From Pseudomonas sp. MRSN 12121 (GTDB taxonomy: Bacteria > Pseudomonadota > Gammaproteobacteria > Pseudomonadales > Pseudomonadaceae), in contig NZ_CP010892.1 in the NCBI RefSeq assembly GCF_000931465.1, positions 3,743,388 to 3,807,387 of the forward strand: a DNA stretch of 64,000 nucleotides, in the 5' to 3' direction. The position numbers and the translations under genes were made by a program. This document shows, piece by piece, positions 1 to 8,415 of the stretch; the stretch's first letter is position 1; every line of letters begins with the position of its first letter. Below the pieces are notes generated by a model that searched no databases, was not told where the DNA came from, and saw nothing but the letters and a program-made list of their open reading frames with translations.

Positions 1-194
1 TCGGCAATCCAGCACTACACAGTGCGATGCGGCTTTCTCTCCCAACGCTCCTATGTCGCTCCTAGCCGACAACGCCGCTCTTCTTCTAAGCGGCCCCGAA
101 AGGAGCTAACCTACTGTCCCATATACGGTTTCAAGTCCTTCTTGATTTGCGCGAAAGACTTGACACCGGCACTTTTTTGTCCGGCTTGCCTGGA
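1..194. other. Left-edge stretch without a recognised gene
   Basis: This stretch lies downstream of the phosphoglucomutase stop codon. I see no convincing gene, tRNA or insertion sequence in it, and no clean terminator hairpin followed by a T-run. Short open frames here are not supported by a ribosome-binding site or by family resemblance. Confidence 0.5.
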
Positions 195-1838
195 TCAGCC
201 GCCGATCGCGCCATCCACCAGGGTCTGGGCTTCCTGCACCAGTTGCTGGAGGTGATCGTCGCCGATAAAGCTCTCGGCGTAGATCTTGTAGATGTCCTCG
301 GTGCCCGATGGGCGCGCGGCGAACCAGCCGTTCTCGGTCATGACCTTGAGGCCGCCGATCGCCTGGTCGTTGCCCGGCGCATGGCTGAGGATCTTCTGGA
401 TGCTTTCGCCGGCCAACTGGGTCGAAGTCACCTGGTCCGGCGACAGCTTGCCGAGCAGCGCCTTCTGCTGCGGGTTGGCCTTGGCGTCCACGCGCACCGA
501 GAACGGCTCGCCCAGTTCGTCGCACAGCGCACGATAGGCCTGGCTCGGGTCGCGACCGGTGCGCGCGGTCATTTCCGCCGCCAGCAGGGCCGGGATCAGG
601 CCATCCTTGTCGGTGCTCCAGACGCCGCCGTCCTTGCGCAGGAACGAAGCGCCGGCGCTTTCCTCACCGCCAAAGCCGAGGGAGCCATCGAACAGGCCGT
701 CGGCGAACCACTTGAAGCCTACCGGTACTTCGTACAGGCGCCGGCCCAGGCGCGCGGCCACACGGTCGATCAAGCCGCTGCTGACCACGGTCTTGCCCAC
801 AGCCGCGTCGGCGCGCCATTGCGGACGGTTCTGGAACAGGTAGTCGATGGACACCGCCAGGTAGTTGTTCGGCGCCAGCAGGCCGCCGCTCGGGGTCACG
901 ATGCCATGGCGATCGTGGTCCGGGTCGCAGCCGAAGGCCACGTCGAAACGATCCTTCAGGCCGATCAGGCCCTGCATCGCATGGCTCGACGACGGGTCCA
1001 TGCGGATCTGCCCGTCCCAGTCGACGGACATGAAGCGGAAGGTGGCGTCGACTTGTTTGTTGACCACGTCCAGGTCGAGGCGATAGTGCTCGGCGATCGC
1101 CGACCAGTAGCGCACCCCCGCTCCGCCCAGCGGATCGACGCCCAGGCGCAGCTTGGCATTGCGGATGGCGTCCAGGTCAATGACGTTGATCAGGTCGGCG
1201 ACATAGCTGTTGAGGTAGTCATGACGATGAGTGGTGTCGGCTTTCAGCGCCTGCTCGTAGCTGACACGCTTCACCCCGGCCAGCTTGTTGGCCAGCAGCT
1301 CGTTGGCCTTGGCCTCGATCCACTTGGTGATATGCGTGTCGGCCGGCCCGCCGTTGGTAGGGTTGTACTTGAAACCACCGCTTTGCGGCGGGTTGTGCGA
1401 CGGGGTAATGACGATGCCGTCGGCCAGGCCGCTGGTGCGGCCGCGGTTGTAGCAGAGAATCGCATGGGACACCGCCGGCGTCGGGGTGTATTCATCGCCC
1501 GCGGCGATCATCACGGTCACGCCGTTGGCGGCCAGCACTTCCAGGGCGCTGGCGCCCGCCGGCGTGGACAGCGCGTGAGTGTCGATGCCGACGAACAGCG
1601 GGCCATCGATCCCCTGGGACTGGCGATACAGGCAGATCGCCTGGCTGATGGCCAGGACGTGCCATTCGTTGAAACTCAGGTCGAACGAGCTGCCACGATG
1701 CCCCGAGGTGCCGAAGGCGACACGCTGGGTGGCGATGGAGGCATCGGGCTGGCCGGTGTAGTAGGCCGTTACCAGTCGCGGAATATCGACCAGCAGTTCG
1801 GCCGGTGCCGGCTTGCCCGCAAAAGGACTGAGTGTCAT
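195..1838 (-). CDS. pgm: Phosphoglucomutase, alpha-D-glucose phosphate-specific
   Basis: The 547-residue cytoplasmic enzyme interconverts glucose 1-phosphate and glucose 6-phosphate, linking central metabolism to glycogen/trehalose and surface polysaccharide synthesis. The GTSGHRG phosphate-binding motif is at residues 43-49, the catalytic phosphoserine loop TPSHNPP has its serine near 147, and the Mg-binding DPDHD is at 305-309. A GGEESAG sugar-binding loop and a C-terminal RPSGTE phosphate-binding motif are also present. Length matches the E. coli Pgm type (about 546). The ATG is preceded by a GAGG ribosome-binding site seven bases upstream. It is transcribed alone, away from the next gene. 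Confidence 0.95.
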   Translation of the reverse strand: MTLSPFAGKPAPAELLVDIPRLVTAYYTGQPDASIATQRVAFGTSGHRGSSFDLSFNEWHVLAISQAICLYRQSQGIDGPLFVGIDTHALSTPAGASALEVLAANGVTVMIAAGDEYTPTPAVSHAILCYNRGRTSGLADGIVITPSHNPPQSGGFKYNPTNGGPADTHITKWIEAKANELLANKLAGVKRVSYEQALKADTTHRHDYLNSYVADLINVIDLDAIRNAKLRLGVDPLGGAGVRYWSAIAEHYRLDLDVVNKQVDATFRFMSVDWDGQIRMDPSSSHAMQGLIGLKDRFDVAFGCDPDHDRHGIVTPSGGLLAPNNYLAVSIDYLFQNRPQWRADAAVGKTVVSSGLIDRVAARLGRRLYEVPVGFKWFADGLFDGSLGFGGEESAGASFLRKDGGVWSTDKDGLIPALLAAEMTARTGRDPSQAYRALCDELGEPFSVRVDAKANPQQKALLGKLSPDQVTSTQLAGESIQKILSHAPGNDQAIGGLKVMTENGWFAARPSGTEDIYKIYAESFIGDDHLQQLVQEAQTLVDGAIGG

Positions 1839-2029
1839 GCAAAACCTCGGGAAAAGGATGGTTCGGTGAGTGCTGCGCAGTTTACTGGCAGTTTGACCAC
1901 GGCGCGATGGGATCTATCCGTGACGACTCACGCAATCGGCGGGAACCCAGCCGCGCCCTTACCGACGGGCACAGGGAAGCCGCCACTAGCGAGGCAGAAA
2001 CAAACAAGGGAATGGATACGCAGACAAGA

Positions 2030-2060
2030 ACGCCAGGGTGCGCGATGCGAGCCCTGGCGT
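2030..2060 (-). terminator. Hairpin downstream of the oxidoreductase gene
   Basis: A perfect 9-bp inverted repeat, ACGCCAGGG (2030-2038) and CCCTGGCGT (2052-2060), with a 13-nt loop lies just past the stop of the oxidoreductase. On the minus strand it is followed by TCTTGTCT, a weak T-rich tail, so it may be an intrinsic terminator. Confidence 0.55.
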
Positions 2061-2065
2061 CGGGA

Positions 2066-3088
2066 TCAGGCCGGTTCGACCTGCAAGGCGACCCGTTCGC
2101 GGCAAGGACATTCATCCATGTAGCGGTGGGCTTCGATGAACTCGTTGAACCCGAAGACCCGGGTCTTTAGCGGCAGCAGCACACGGTCCGCCGTCAGCTG
2201 GTTGATGTCGCGCAAGGCGCGCTGCAAGGCCACCTGGTCCTGGATGATGCCCAGCTCGGGCTTGCCGGTGAAGTTGCCGATGCAGTGCACGAAGAACTGG
2301 ATGTTCTTCTGGAACGCGGCGCAGGCCGGGAATGGCGTCTGGTTGCCACCCTGCAGGCCATAGAGCACCAGGCTGCCGCGTGGCGCCAGGACGTCGCCGA
2401 GCAGCGACATCTGCGGGCCGCCCAGGCCATCGAAGACCACATCGACACCACGGTTGTCGGTGTATTTGTTGATCTGCATGAGCAGGTCCTGCTCTTCGGT
2501 GACGATCACTTTCTCGGCACCCAGGGACAGCAGGTTCTCCCGCTCTTCAGCGGTCTTGGTCGCGGCGATCACCCGCACGCCCAGCGCCTTGCCCAGCTGG
2601 ACGAAGGACGGGCCGGCACAGTGGCTGGCGTCGGTGACCAGGGCGAACTGCCCGGGCTTGACCCGCGCCAGGTCGACATAGGCGAAGTACGCCACCAGCA
2701 GCGGCGTGTAGTGCACGGCGGCTTCGATCGGGCTGAGGATGTCGGGGTAGCGGGTCAGCGCCGAGCGCGGCAGGACGATCTGCTCGCCGTAGACCGGGTA
2801 ATCGTTGGGGCTTTCGGCCGGGAAACTGGCAACCTTGTCGCCAATGGCCAGGTCGTCGACGCCTTCGCCGACGGCGGTCACCACGCCGGCCATCTCATGG
2901 CCGAGGCCGGAAGGCAGGCGGGCATGGGAAGACGCCAGGTTCTGGCGCCAGAGTACGTCGTACCAACTGATGCCGATCGCTTCGACACGTACCTGCACTT
3001 CGCCTGGCGCAGGCAAAGCGGCCGCATGCTCTTCGCACTTGAGCACCTCGGCCGGACCAAACTTGTGAAAACGGATCGTGCGGGACAT
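2066..3088 (-). CDS. Zinc-independent alcohol dehydrogenase family protein (quinone oxidoreductase-like, MDR superfamily)
   Basis: A 340-residue cytoplasmic protein of the medium-chain dehydrogenase/reductase superfamily, predicted to use NAD(P)H. It has a GroES-like N-terminal half (GHEMAGVVTAVGEGV near residues 70-85) and a Rossmann half from about 140. The catalytic-zinc cysteine of classical alcohol dehydrogenases is replaced (SWYDVLWRQ), as in zeta-crystallin-type quinone reductases. The usual glycine-rich loop is altered (TDASHCAGPSFVQLG). I start at the ATG at 3088, which has GAGG six bases upstream, rather than five codons further out. It is divergent from a LysR gene, which may regulate it. 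The substrate is unknown. Confidence 0.8.
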   Translation of the reverse strand: MSRTIRFHKFGPAEVLKCEEHAAALPAPGEVQVRVEAIGISWYDVLWRQNLASSHARLPSGLGHEMAGVVTAVGEGVDDLAIGDKVASFPAESPNDYPVYGEQIVLPRSALTRYPDILSPIEAAVHYTPLLVAYFAYVDLARVKPGQFALVTDASHCAGPSFVQLGKALGVRVIAATKTAEERENLLSLGAEKVIVTEEQDLLMQINKYTDNRGVDVVFDGLGGPQMSLLGDVLAPRGSLVLYGLQGGNQTPFPACAAFQKNIQFFVHCIGNFTGKPELGIIQDQVALQRALRDINQLTADRVLLPLKTRVFGFNEFIEAHRYMDECPCRERVALQVEPA

Positions 3089-3358
3089 CGCAAACCTCGT
3101 CAAAGTAACCTCTAATGCCCTGAACTCTATCTGGGCTTTCTGACCAAGACCATCAGTGGCTATTAATAGTCGACATGCCTGTCATTGATTCCGCGACAGC
3201 GGCAACCGCGATAAACCGCGTGCCAGAGCGAAGGGGTTCCTTACAGGAAAAAACAATTAGCCGGTGCAGAGTAGCAGCCTTTCCCCGTAAGATTCATGCC
3301 GGCCATTGTTCTCATATGGCTGCTCTCGTCAAGTTTGCTGACTCTGCCAGGACTCAAG
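3089..3358. promoter_or_regulatory. Divergent promoter region, oxidoreductase / LysR gene
   Basis: This 270-bp gap separates two divergent genes. It contains the perfect 10-bp palindrome CTATTAATAG (3160-3169), a plausible LysR-type operator. No other feature was recognised, and the operator role is inference. Confidence 0.35.
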
Positions 3359-4273
3359 ATGAATCGTAATGACCTGCGTCGTGTCGACCTGAACCTGTTG
3401 ATCGTATTTGAAACATTGATGCACGAACGCAGCGTGACCCGGGCGGCGGAGAAACTCTTCCTCGGCCAGCCGGCCATCAGCGCGGCCCTGTCGCGCCTGC
3501 GCAGCCTGTTCGACGACCCGCTGTTCGTGCGCACCGGGCGCAGCATGGAACCCTCGGCCCGGGCCATGGAAATCTTCGCCCTGCTCTCGCCCGCCCTGGA
3601 CTCGATCTCCACCGCGGTCAGCCGCGCGGCCGAGTTCGACCCGGCGACCAGCACCGCGGTGTTCCGGATCGGCCTGTCCGACGACGCCGAATTCGCCCTG
3701 CTGCCGCTGCTGCTCAAGCGCCTGCGCGCCGAAGCACCGGGGATCGTGCTGGTGGTGCGCCGCGCCAACTACCTGCTGATGCCGGCCCTGCTGGCGTCCG
3801 GGGAAATCTCCATCGGCGTCAGCTACACCCAGGACCTGCCGGCCAACGCCAAGCGCAAGGTGCTGCGGCGCAGCCTGCCCAAGCTGCTGCGGGCCGACAG
3901 CATGCCCGGCGCCCTGAGCCTCGATGACTTCTGCGCCCGTCCCCACGCGCTGGTGTCGTTCGCCGGCGACCTCAGCGGCTTTATCGACGAAGAACTGGAA
4001 AAACTCGGGCGCAAGCGCCACGTGGTGCTCGCGGTGCCGCAGTTCAACGGCCTGAGCACCCTGCTCACCGGCACCGACATCATCGCCACCGTGCCGGACT
4101 ACACCGCCGACGCCCTGACCGCCGCCGGCGGCGTGCGCGCCGAAGACCCACCCCTGCCGACCCGCAGCTTCGAACTGCACATGGCCTGGCGCGGCTCCCA
4201 GGACAACGACCCCGGCGAACGCTGGCTGCGCTCGCGGATCCAGATGTTCTTCGGCGATCCGGACAGCCTTTAG
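3359..4273 (+). CDS. LysR-family transcriptional regulator
   Basis: A 304-residue regulator. The N-terminal winged helix-turn-helix (residues 8-66, including RAAEKLFLGQPAISAALSRL) is typical of the NodD/LinR-like branch, which begins with DLRRVDLNLL. The rest is a periplasmic-binding-protein-like effector domain. The ATG at 3359 has CAGGA upstream and matches the family start; an in-frame extension upstream is not needed. The gene diverges from the quinone-oxidoreductase-like gene, its most probable target. Its last 36 bp (encoding IQMFFGDPDSL and the stop) recur in diverged form at 8416-8451, on the far side of the hxs cassette. Confidence 0.88.
   Translation: MNRNDLRRVDLNLLIVFETLMHERSVTRAAEKLFLGQPAISAALSRLRSLFDDPLFVRTGRSMEPSARAMEIFALLSPALDSISTAVSRAAEFDPATSTAVFRIGLSDDAEFALLPLLLKRLRAEAPGIVLVVRRANYLLMPALLASGEISIGVSYTQDLPANAKRKVLRRSLPKLLRADSMPGALSLDDFCARPHALVSFAGDLSGFIDEELEKLGRKRHVVLAVPQFNGLSTLLTGTDIIATVPDYTADALTAAGGVRAEDPPLPTRSFELHMAWRGSQDNDPGERWLRSRIQMFFGDPDSL
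4238..4273 (+). repeat. Direct repeat copy 1: 3' end of the lysR gene
   Basis: This 36-bp segment is the functional 3' end of the LysR gene. It matches 8416-8451 at 31 of 36 positions. Both copies encode the identical C-terminal peptide IQMFFGDPDSL plus a stop. All differences are synonymous or a stop-codon change (TAG here, TGA there). Confidence 0.85.
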
Positions 4274-4395
4274 CCGTCGGCGTGCAGGCTGGGCGGCGCC
4301 GGAATTGTCGGACGGCCCCCTGCGCCACTGTTGCTGATGGCCGAGCCGCAGTGAGCGCAGAACCCGCCATGCTGCACAAACGCAAAAATTGTAAT
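4270..4395 (-). pseudogene. Possible zinc-ribbon gene fragment, overlapping the lysR 3' end
   Basis: On the minus strand an open frame ends at 4270, overlapping the LysR stop, and encodes a segment reading FVQHGGFCAHCGSAI. The CxxC in a glycine-rich context resembles a zinc-ribbon knuckle. No credible start or second CxxC pair is visible, and the sequence toward the hxs genes turns AT-rich. It could be the truncated end of an older gene or chance coding. Confidence 0.2.
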
Positions 4396-4459
4396 AGCAC
4401 AATGCCTCAGCAACCGGCAAAATCCACACGTTCCCAATGGATTTGAAGGACCGGTTCCG

Positions 4460-4759
4460 ATGACATGGCCCGTCACGCTGAAAATTGACAGCGCAGCGTA
4501 CCCTCTCAGTGTGGTGCAACGTGCCGCTTACTCCCTGGCCGACACCGTCGCGATCCAGATCGCTATCGAAGCCAACCAGATTCGTCTCACGGCCTTCCCC
4601 GCAGAAGCAATACTGCCGCTTTCCCCGGAGCAGGCAAACTTGCAGATCCTCCAACATCTGAACGACTTCGCCCTTCGCGATCACATTGACCGCGAAACAG
4701 CGGGGCTGCGCGAAGTTCTGGCTCGAGCTGCACTCGCTGGATGTGGGATTTCCCAGTGA
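4460..4759 (+). CDS. hxsD: His-Xaa-Ser system protein HxsD
   Basis: A 99-residue protein, first gene of an hxsDBCA cassette. It matches the size and position of HxsD, the small accessory protein of the His-Xaa-Ser system, whose biochemical role is unknown. It has no signal peptide or membrane segment. The start has AAGGA about nine bases upstream. Its stop codon overlaps the next gene: TGA at 4757-4759 sits inside a possible GTG start at 4756 or after an ATG at 4741. The assignment rests on cassette context and general resemblance. Confidence 0.75.
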   Translation: MTWPVTLKIDSAAYPLSVVQRAAYSLADTVAIQIAIEANQIRLTAFPAEAILPLSPEQANLQILQHLNDFALRDHIDRETAGLREVLARAALAGCGISQ

Positions 4760-6243
4760 CACTGATTGCGACAGATGCCAAGCACTACCGCTTGCTGCCT
4801 TTTCGATTCATGCGCATGAACACGGGACATGACTGTGACATCTTGCTCACCTCCGATACCGGTGAGTACATGCGCGTGAACGAAGCGCAATTACGGGCCC
4901 TCAGTTACTTCGACGCTCAAGCAGGTACGCCTTTTTACAAGGACCTGTTGGCCCGCCACTTCATCTACGAACCAGGTCGCCACAACCCGTTCCCGGAAAT
5001 GGCCGCGCAGTATCGCAGCCGCAAGGACTTCCTCTTCCAGGGCCCTGCACTGCACTTGTTCGTGGTTACATTGCGCTGTAACCACACCTGTCAGTACTGC
5101 CAAGTGTCGCGGGCGCCTCTGGGAGGATCCGGACACGACCTGTCGGAAGCGGATGCACAAGCGGCAGTCGATCGCCTGTTCGAATCGAGCGCTCCCGCCC
5201 TGACTGTGGAGTTTCAGGGTGGTGAACCACTTCTGGCCTTCGAGCGCGTCCGCCAGATCGTAGAATGGGTCGTTGAAAGGAACGTGCTCGAACAACGGGA
5301 TATCCAGTTCGTCATCACTACCACGCTGCACCATCTGACGGAGGAAATACTCGACTTCGCAGAACAAAATCACATCCTGTTTTCGACCTCGCTCGATGGG
5401 CCGGCGCCCTTGCACAATGCCAACCGCCCTACCCCGTCACGAGACTCCTACGAACGCACTGTAAAAGGCATCCAGTGGGTCCGTGAGCGCCTTGGCCATG
5501 ATGCTGTTTCCGCACTGACCACGCTAACTTCACGAAGCCTCGAACAACCTGAAGCGATCATCGATGAGTATGTAAGCCAGAGCTTCTCCAGCATCTCGCT
5601 TCGGCCTCTGAGCCCTTATGGGTTTGCCACCAAGAGTGCCCATCGACTTGATTACTCTATTGAGCACTACCTGGCCTTCTACAAGAAGGCACTGGCCTAT
5701 TTGCTGCACATCAACCAACAGGGCGTATACCTCTCAGAGAGTTATACGAGCCTGCTGCTGAAAAATATCTTGACCCCCTTCTCCTCCGGCTACGTAGACC
5801 TGCGGTCCCCTGCTGGCGCTGGCACTGCGGCGCTGGTTTACAACTATGACGGTTACGTCTATCCCTCGGACGAAGCCCGAATGCTGCTGGAAATGGGTGA
5901 AGACGGCTTGAGACTCGGCACCGTGCAGCAACCCTTGTCCGAATTACTCGCATCGCCAGTTATGAATGCGTTGCTCGCCAGTGGTGTAGCAGAGACGCTG
6001 CCGGGCTGCTCCGACTGCGCACTTGTCCCGTACTGTGGTGCTGACCCCGTCGAACACTATGCCCGCCAAGCTGACCCGATCGGACACCGAGTGTTCAGCA
6101 GCTTCTGCAAGAAGAACATGGGGCTGCTGAAGCATCTTTTCGGTCTGCTTTGCGATGGCGACGACAACGTGCAGAGGGTGCTGCTGTCTTGGTTGAACAG
6201 GCGCTCTTACAACGATGTCCGGTTCCCGGGTTACAGGGGCTGA
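4741..6243 (+). CDS. hxsB: His-Xaa-Ser system radical SAM maturase HxsB
   Basis: A 500-residue cytoplasmic radical SAM enzyme. The 4Fe-4S/SAM motif CNHTCQYC has cysteines near residues 113, 117 and 120, followed by the GGEPLL motif of the fold. A C-terminal cysteine cluster, CSDCALVPYC near residue 425, resembles a SPASM/twitch auxiliary-cluster region of peptide-modifying enzymes. It is predicted to install a modification on HxsA; the chemistry is not established. Two starts are possible: ATG 4741, or GTG 4756 giving a GTGA overlap with hxsD like the one at the hxsC/hxsA junction. Its stop overlaps the ATG of hxsC (TGATG). Confidence 0.88.
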   Translation: MWDFPVTLIATDAKHYRLLPFRFMRMNTGHDCDILLTSDTGEYMRVNEAQLRALSYFDAQAGTPFYKDLLARHFIYEPGRHNPFPEMAAQYRSRKDFLFQGPALHLFVVTLRCNHTCQYCQVSRAPLGGSGHDLSEADAQAAVDRLFESSAPALTVEFQGGEPLLAFERVRQIVEWVVERNVLEQRDIQFVITTTLHHLTEEILDFAEQNHILFSTSLDGPAPLHNANRPTPSRDSYERTVKGIQWVRERLGHDAVSALTTLTSRSLEQPEAIIDEYVSQSFSSISLRPLSPYGFATKSAHRLDYSIEHYLAFYKKALAYLLHINQQGVYLSESYTSLLLKNILTPFSSGYVDLRSPAGAGTAALVYNYDGYVYPSDEARMLLEMGEDGLRLGTVQQPLSELLASPVMNALLASGVAETLPGCSDCALVPYCGADPVEHYARQADPIGHRVFSSFCKKNMGLLKHLFGLLCDGDDNVQRVLLSWLNRRSYNDVRFPGYRG

Positions 6244-7478
6244 TGGCGATGCTGCGCAAAGATACCCACTTCGAAATCCATCACCTGAATGAGCCGAAAC
6301 TGCTCAAGGTCATCACTCTGGATGAGTTCATCGAACAAGGCCTGGCTGTTTGCGCCGGAAGCGCTGAGTTCGGTGACCTGCTGCTTTGGCTGCCAAACGA
6401 AGAACGGCTACGGAGCCCGCATCTGCTCTCATTACCGGTGGGTGGATTCCTGATCCCGGAGCCATTGATCGGCGACTTCGACAGCGCGCGGCCACACCTG
6501 CACACCCCTAAAGATGCGGATGTCGTGCAGCCCGGCGATGTCATTGCCATCACACCAGGCAACTCGTTGGTGCGAGTGCTCTATCGACGAGGCTCAGACA
6601 GCAACCTGCTGTTCATAACCGATCGTTGCAACAGCCTCTGTCTGATGTGCTCGCAGCCGCCCAAAGATATCGATGACCGTTGGCACATCGAGGAGAACCT
6701 ACGGCTGATCGACCTGATGGACCCTGGTGAGGAAAATCTGGGAATCAGCGGCGGAGAACCCACGCTATATCGTGACGGCCTGCTCGAAATCCTGGCCAAG
6801 TGCAAAGCCGTTTTGCCGCAGAAATCCATTCATGTGCTCAGCAACGGGCGTCTGTTCCAAGACCCGAGCTGGATCGCAGCACTCTCTGCCCTCGGTCACC
6901 CTCAATTGAGCTGGGGCATCCCGCTGTATGCCGACAATGCCGAAGACCATGACCATGTGGTGCAGGCTCCAGGCGCGTTCAGCGAAACCCTGCAAGGTCT
7001 TTACAACCTGGCGCGGACCAACCAGATCATCGAGATACGCGTGGTGCTCAATCGCCTGACCACGCCACGCTTGCCCGAGCTCGCCTACTACGTATTCAGG
7101 AACTTGCCCTTCGTGCGGCATGTTGCGCTGATGGGTATCGAAAGTACCGGCCTAGCCAGGAAGAACTATGAAGAACTGTGGATTGACCCACTGGACTATC
7201 AGGAGTCGTTGAGCCAGGCCGTGTATTTCCTGTTCAACCGCGGAGTACCGGTTTCGATCTACAACTTGCCCCTGTGCCTGATCCCGGCCCACCTTTCGCG
7301 TTTCTCCCGCCAGAGCATCTCGGACTGGAAGAACCTGTTCATCAATACCTGCCAGCAATGCGCTGCCGTCAAACATTGCTCTGGCTTCTTCAAATCCCAC
7401 ACCGACCGCTGGCAGAGCCGCGGCGTAAAACTACTATCGACCGAGGCCTTTAGCGCCTATGCAAGGAGTGCACAGTGA
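6243..7478 (+). CDS. hxsC: His-Xaa-Ser system radical SAM maturase HxsC
   Basis: The second radical SAM enzyme of the cassette, 411 residues from the overlapping ATG at 6243. The cluster motif CNSLCLMC has cysteines near 129, 133 and 136, followed by GISGGEPTLY. A C-terminal CQQCAAVKHC (near residue 370) may bind an auxiliary cluster. An N-terminal region of about 120 residues precedes the radical SAM core and may recognise substrate. It overlaps hxsB by one base and hxsA by three (GTGA), indicating translational coupling. It presumably acts with HxsB on HxsA; which enzyme does which step is unknown. Confidence 0.88.
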   Translation: MAMLRKDTHFEIHHLNEPKLLKVITLDEFIEQGLAVCAGSAEFGDLLLWLPNEERLRSPHLLSLPVGGFLIPEPLIGDFDSARPHLHTPKDADVVQPGDVIAITPGNSLVRVLYRRGSDSNLLFITDRCNSLCLMCSQPPKDIDDRWHIEENLRLIDLMDPGEENLGISGGEPTLYRDGLLEILAKCKAVLPQKSIHVLSNGRLFQDPSWIAALSALGHPQLSWGIPLYADNAEDHDHVVQAPGAFSETLQGLYNLARTNQIIEIRVVLNRLTTPRLPELAYYVFRNLPFVRHVALMGIESTGLARKNYEELWIDPLDYQESLSQAVYFLFNRGVPVSIYNLPLCLIPAHLSRFSRQSISDWKNLFINTCQQCAAVKHCSGFFKSHTDRWQSRGVKLLSTEAFSAYARSAQ

Positions 7479-8083
7479 AATTGCTCGACCGCTGGAAAGT
7501 CCTGATCAGTGGGATCAGCTTACTGCCGATGGCAGGTACCACCCTGGCACAGGCAGGCCATCTGTCGCTAGCCGATGCGAATTGGCAACCCAACGACCAG
7601 CTACAGCCCCCCGTATTTGCCGATACGCTCAATTCACCTGATACCGTCAACATCTATGCAGCACATCGCTCGCACAGTTCACACCGGTCCCACAGTTCGC
7701 ACAGTTCCCACTACAGCGGCTCGGGTGGCTATAGCGCACCTCGTTACTACAGCCCACCCGCTACCAGCACCCGAAGCTATAGCGCGCCGAGTGCTTCAAG
7801 CGGCACGTCCAGCAGCAATAGCCTTTATCAGTCGTCTGGCACCACCAGCGGGACAAGTTCGAGCACTTCAAAGAGTCGCGCGACCAATGAACAAAAAAGC
7901 AACCTGGTCACCCGTGTGCAGACCGCACTGATGGTGCGCCAGTATTACCAAGGCTCCATTGATGGGGTGATGGGCAAGGCGACACGTGGCGCGTTGATGG
8001 CCTTTCAGATGGACAGTGGGCTGGCCGTGAATGGCCGGATGGATACGCCATCGCTGAATGCGTTGGGAATCAAGATTCCATAA
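7475..8083 (+). CDS. hxsA: His-Xaa-Ser repeat protein HxsA, candidate modified substrate
   Basis: A 202-residue secreted protein. It has an N-terminal signal sequence (hydrophobic stretch to about residue 27, ending TTLAQA), then a low-complexity region. Residues 64-81 are six tandem His-X-Ser triplets (HRS, HSS, HRS, HSS, HSS, HYS), followed by Ser/Tyr/Thr-rich sequence. Residues 143-200 are a peptidoglycan-binding (PG_binding_1-like) domain with GSIDGVMGKATRGALMAFQ. It starts at GTG with AAGGAG six bases upstream. The His-X-Ser tract is the expected target of HxsB/HxsC, and the C-terminal domain suggests cell-wall attachment. The function of the modified protein is unknown. Confidence 0.9.
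   Translation: MKLLDRWKVLISGISLLPMAGTTLAQAGHLSLADANWQPNDQLQPPVFADTLNSPDTVNIYAAHRSHSSHRSHSSHSSHYSGSGGYSAPRYYSPPATSTRSYSAPSASSGTSSSNSLYQSSGTTSGTSSSTSKSRATNEQKSNLVTRVQTALMVRQYYQGSIDGVMGKATRGALMAFQMDSGLAVNGRMDTPSLNALGIKIP
7664..7717 (+). repeat. Tandem HxS-codon repeat in hxsA
   Basis: Eighteen codons encode six consecutive His-X-Ser triplets. At the DNA level this is a 9-nt periodic tract alternating CAC/CAT, X and serine codons. It is a coding repeat and not a CRISPR or DNA-level satellite. Confidence 0.85.
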
Positions 8084-8104
8084 GTCGCTTCAGATTAAAG
8101 CTAG

Positions 8105-8317
8105 CGACCGCTTAGCAGCGAAGGAATTATCGGCAGTACCGAGGCCAGGCAAAAGGCCCAGGATTATGAACTGCAAGCCGAAGGCTTCAACGGCAGAGCA
8201 ACGCCGCACCACTTCGAAGGCTCGAATATGCGGGAAGGTACTTGGGTAGAACACAGCGTACGCGGGATGTGGAGGATTATTGCCAAGGCGATTGATTCGC
8301 CATTGGCACCCACATAA
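8105..8317 (+). pseudogene. Remnant of an unidentified gene (C-terminal part)
   Basis: After an in-frame TAG at 8102-8104 the frame stays open for 70 codons to a TAA at 8315-8317. It encodes protein-like sequence with internal segments YELQAEGFNGRATPHHFEG and VEHSVRGMWRIIAKAI. There is no credible start codon or ribosome-binding site, so it appears to be the C-terminal end of a larger protein whose front part is gone. I do not recognise the family. It lies between hxsA and the second lysR-end copy, inside the putative insertion. Confidence 0.45.
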
Positions 8318-8330
8318 AGAAGCTGAACTC

Positions 8331-8353
8331 GTGGCGGTTTGATGGGCCGCCAC
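8331..8353. other. Short perfect hairpin
   Basis: GTGGCGG (8331-8337) and CCGCCAC (8347-8353) form a 7-bp perfect stem with a 9-nt loop, just after the gene remnant. No T-run follows on either strand, so a terminator role is uncertain. Confidence 0.3.
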
Positions 8354-8415
8354 GGGGACCTTCACCTTAATTGACAGAACAAGATGTGTATCAAGGCGGC
8401 CAAGTACCTGCCCAT

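Noticed and set aside
111..197. In-frame open extension of 27 codons past the phosphoglucomutase TGA stop
   Set aside because: The codons after TGA remain open to a TAG at 111-113 and look mildly protein-like. But Pgm is already full length at 547 residues, and no readthrough signal is visible.
7664..7717. Short periodic repeat as a possible CRISPR or satellite
   Set aside because: The periodicity is codon-based and encodes His-X-Ser. There are no spacers.
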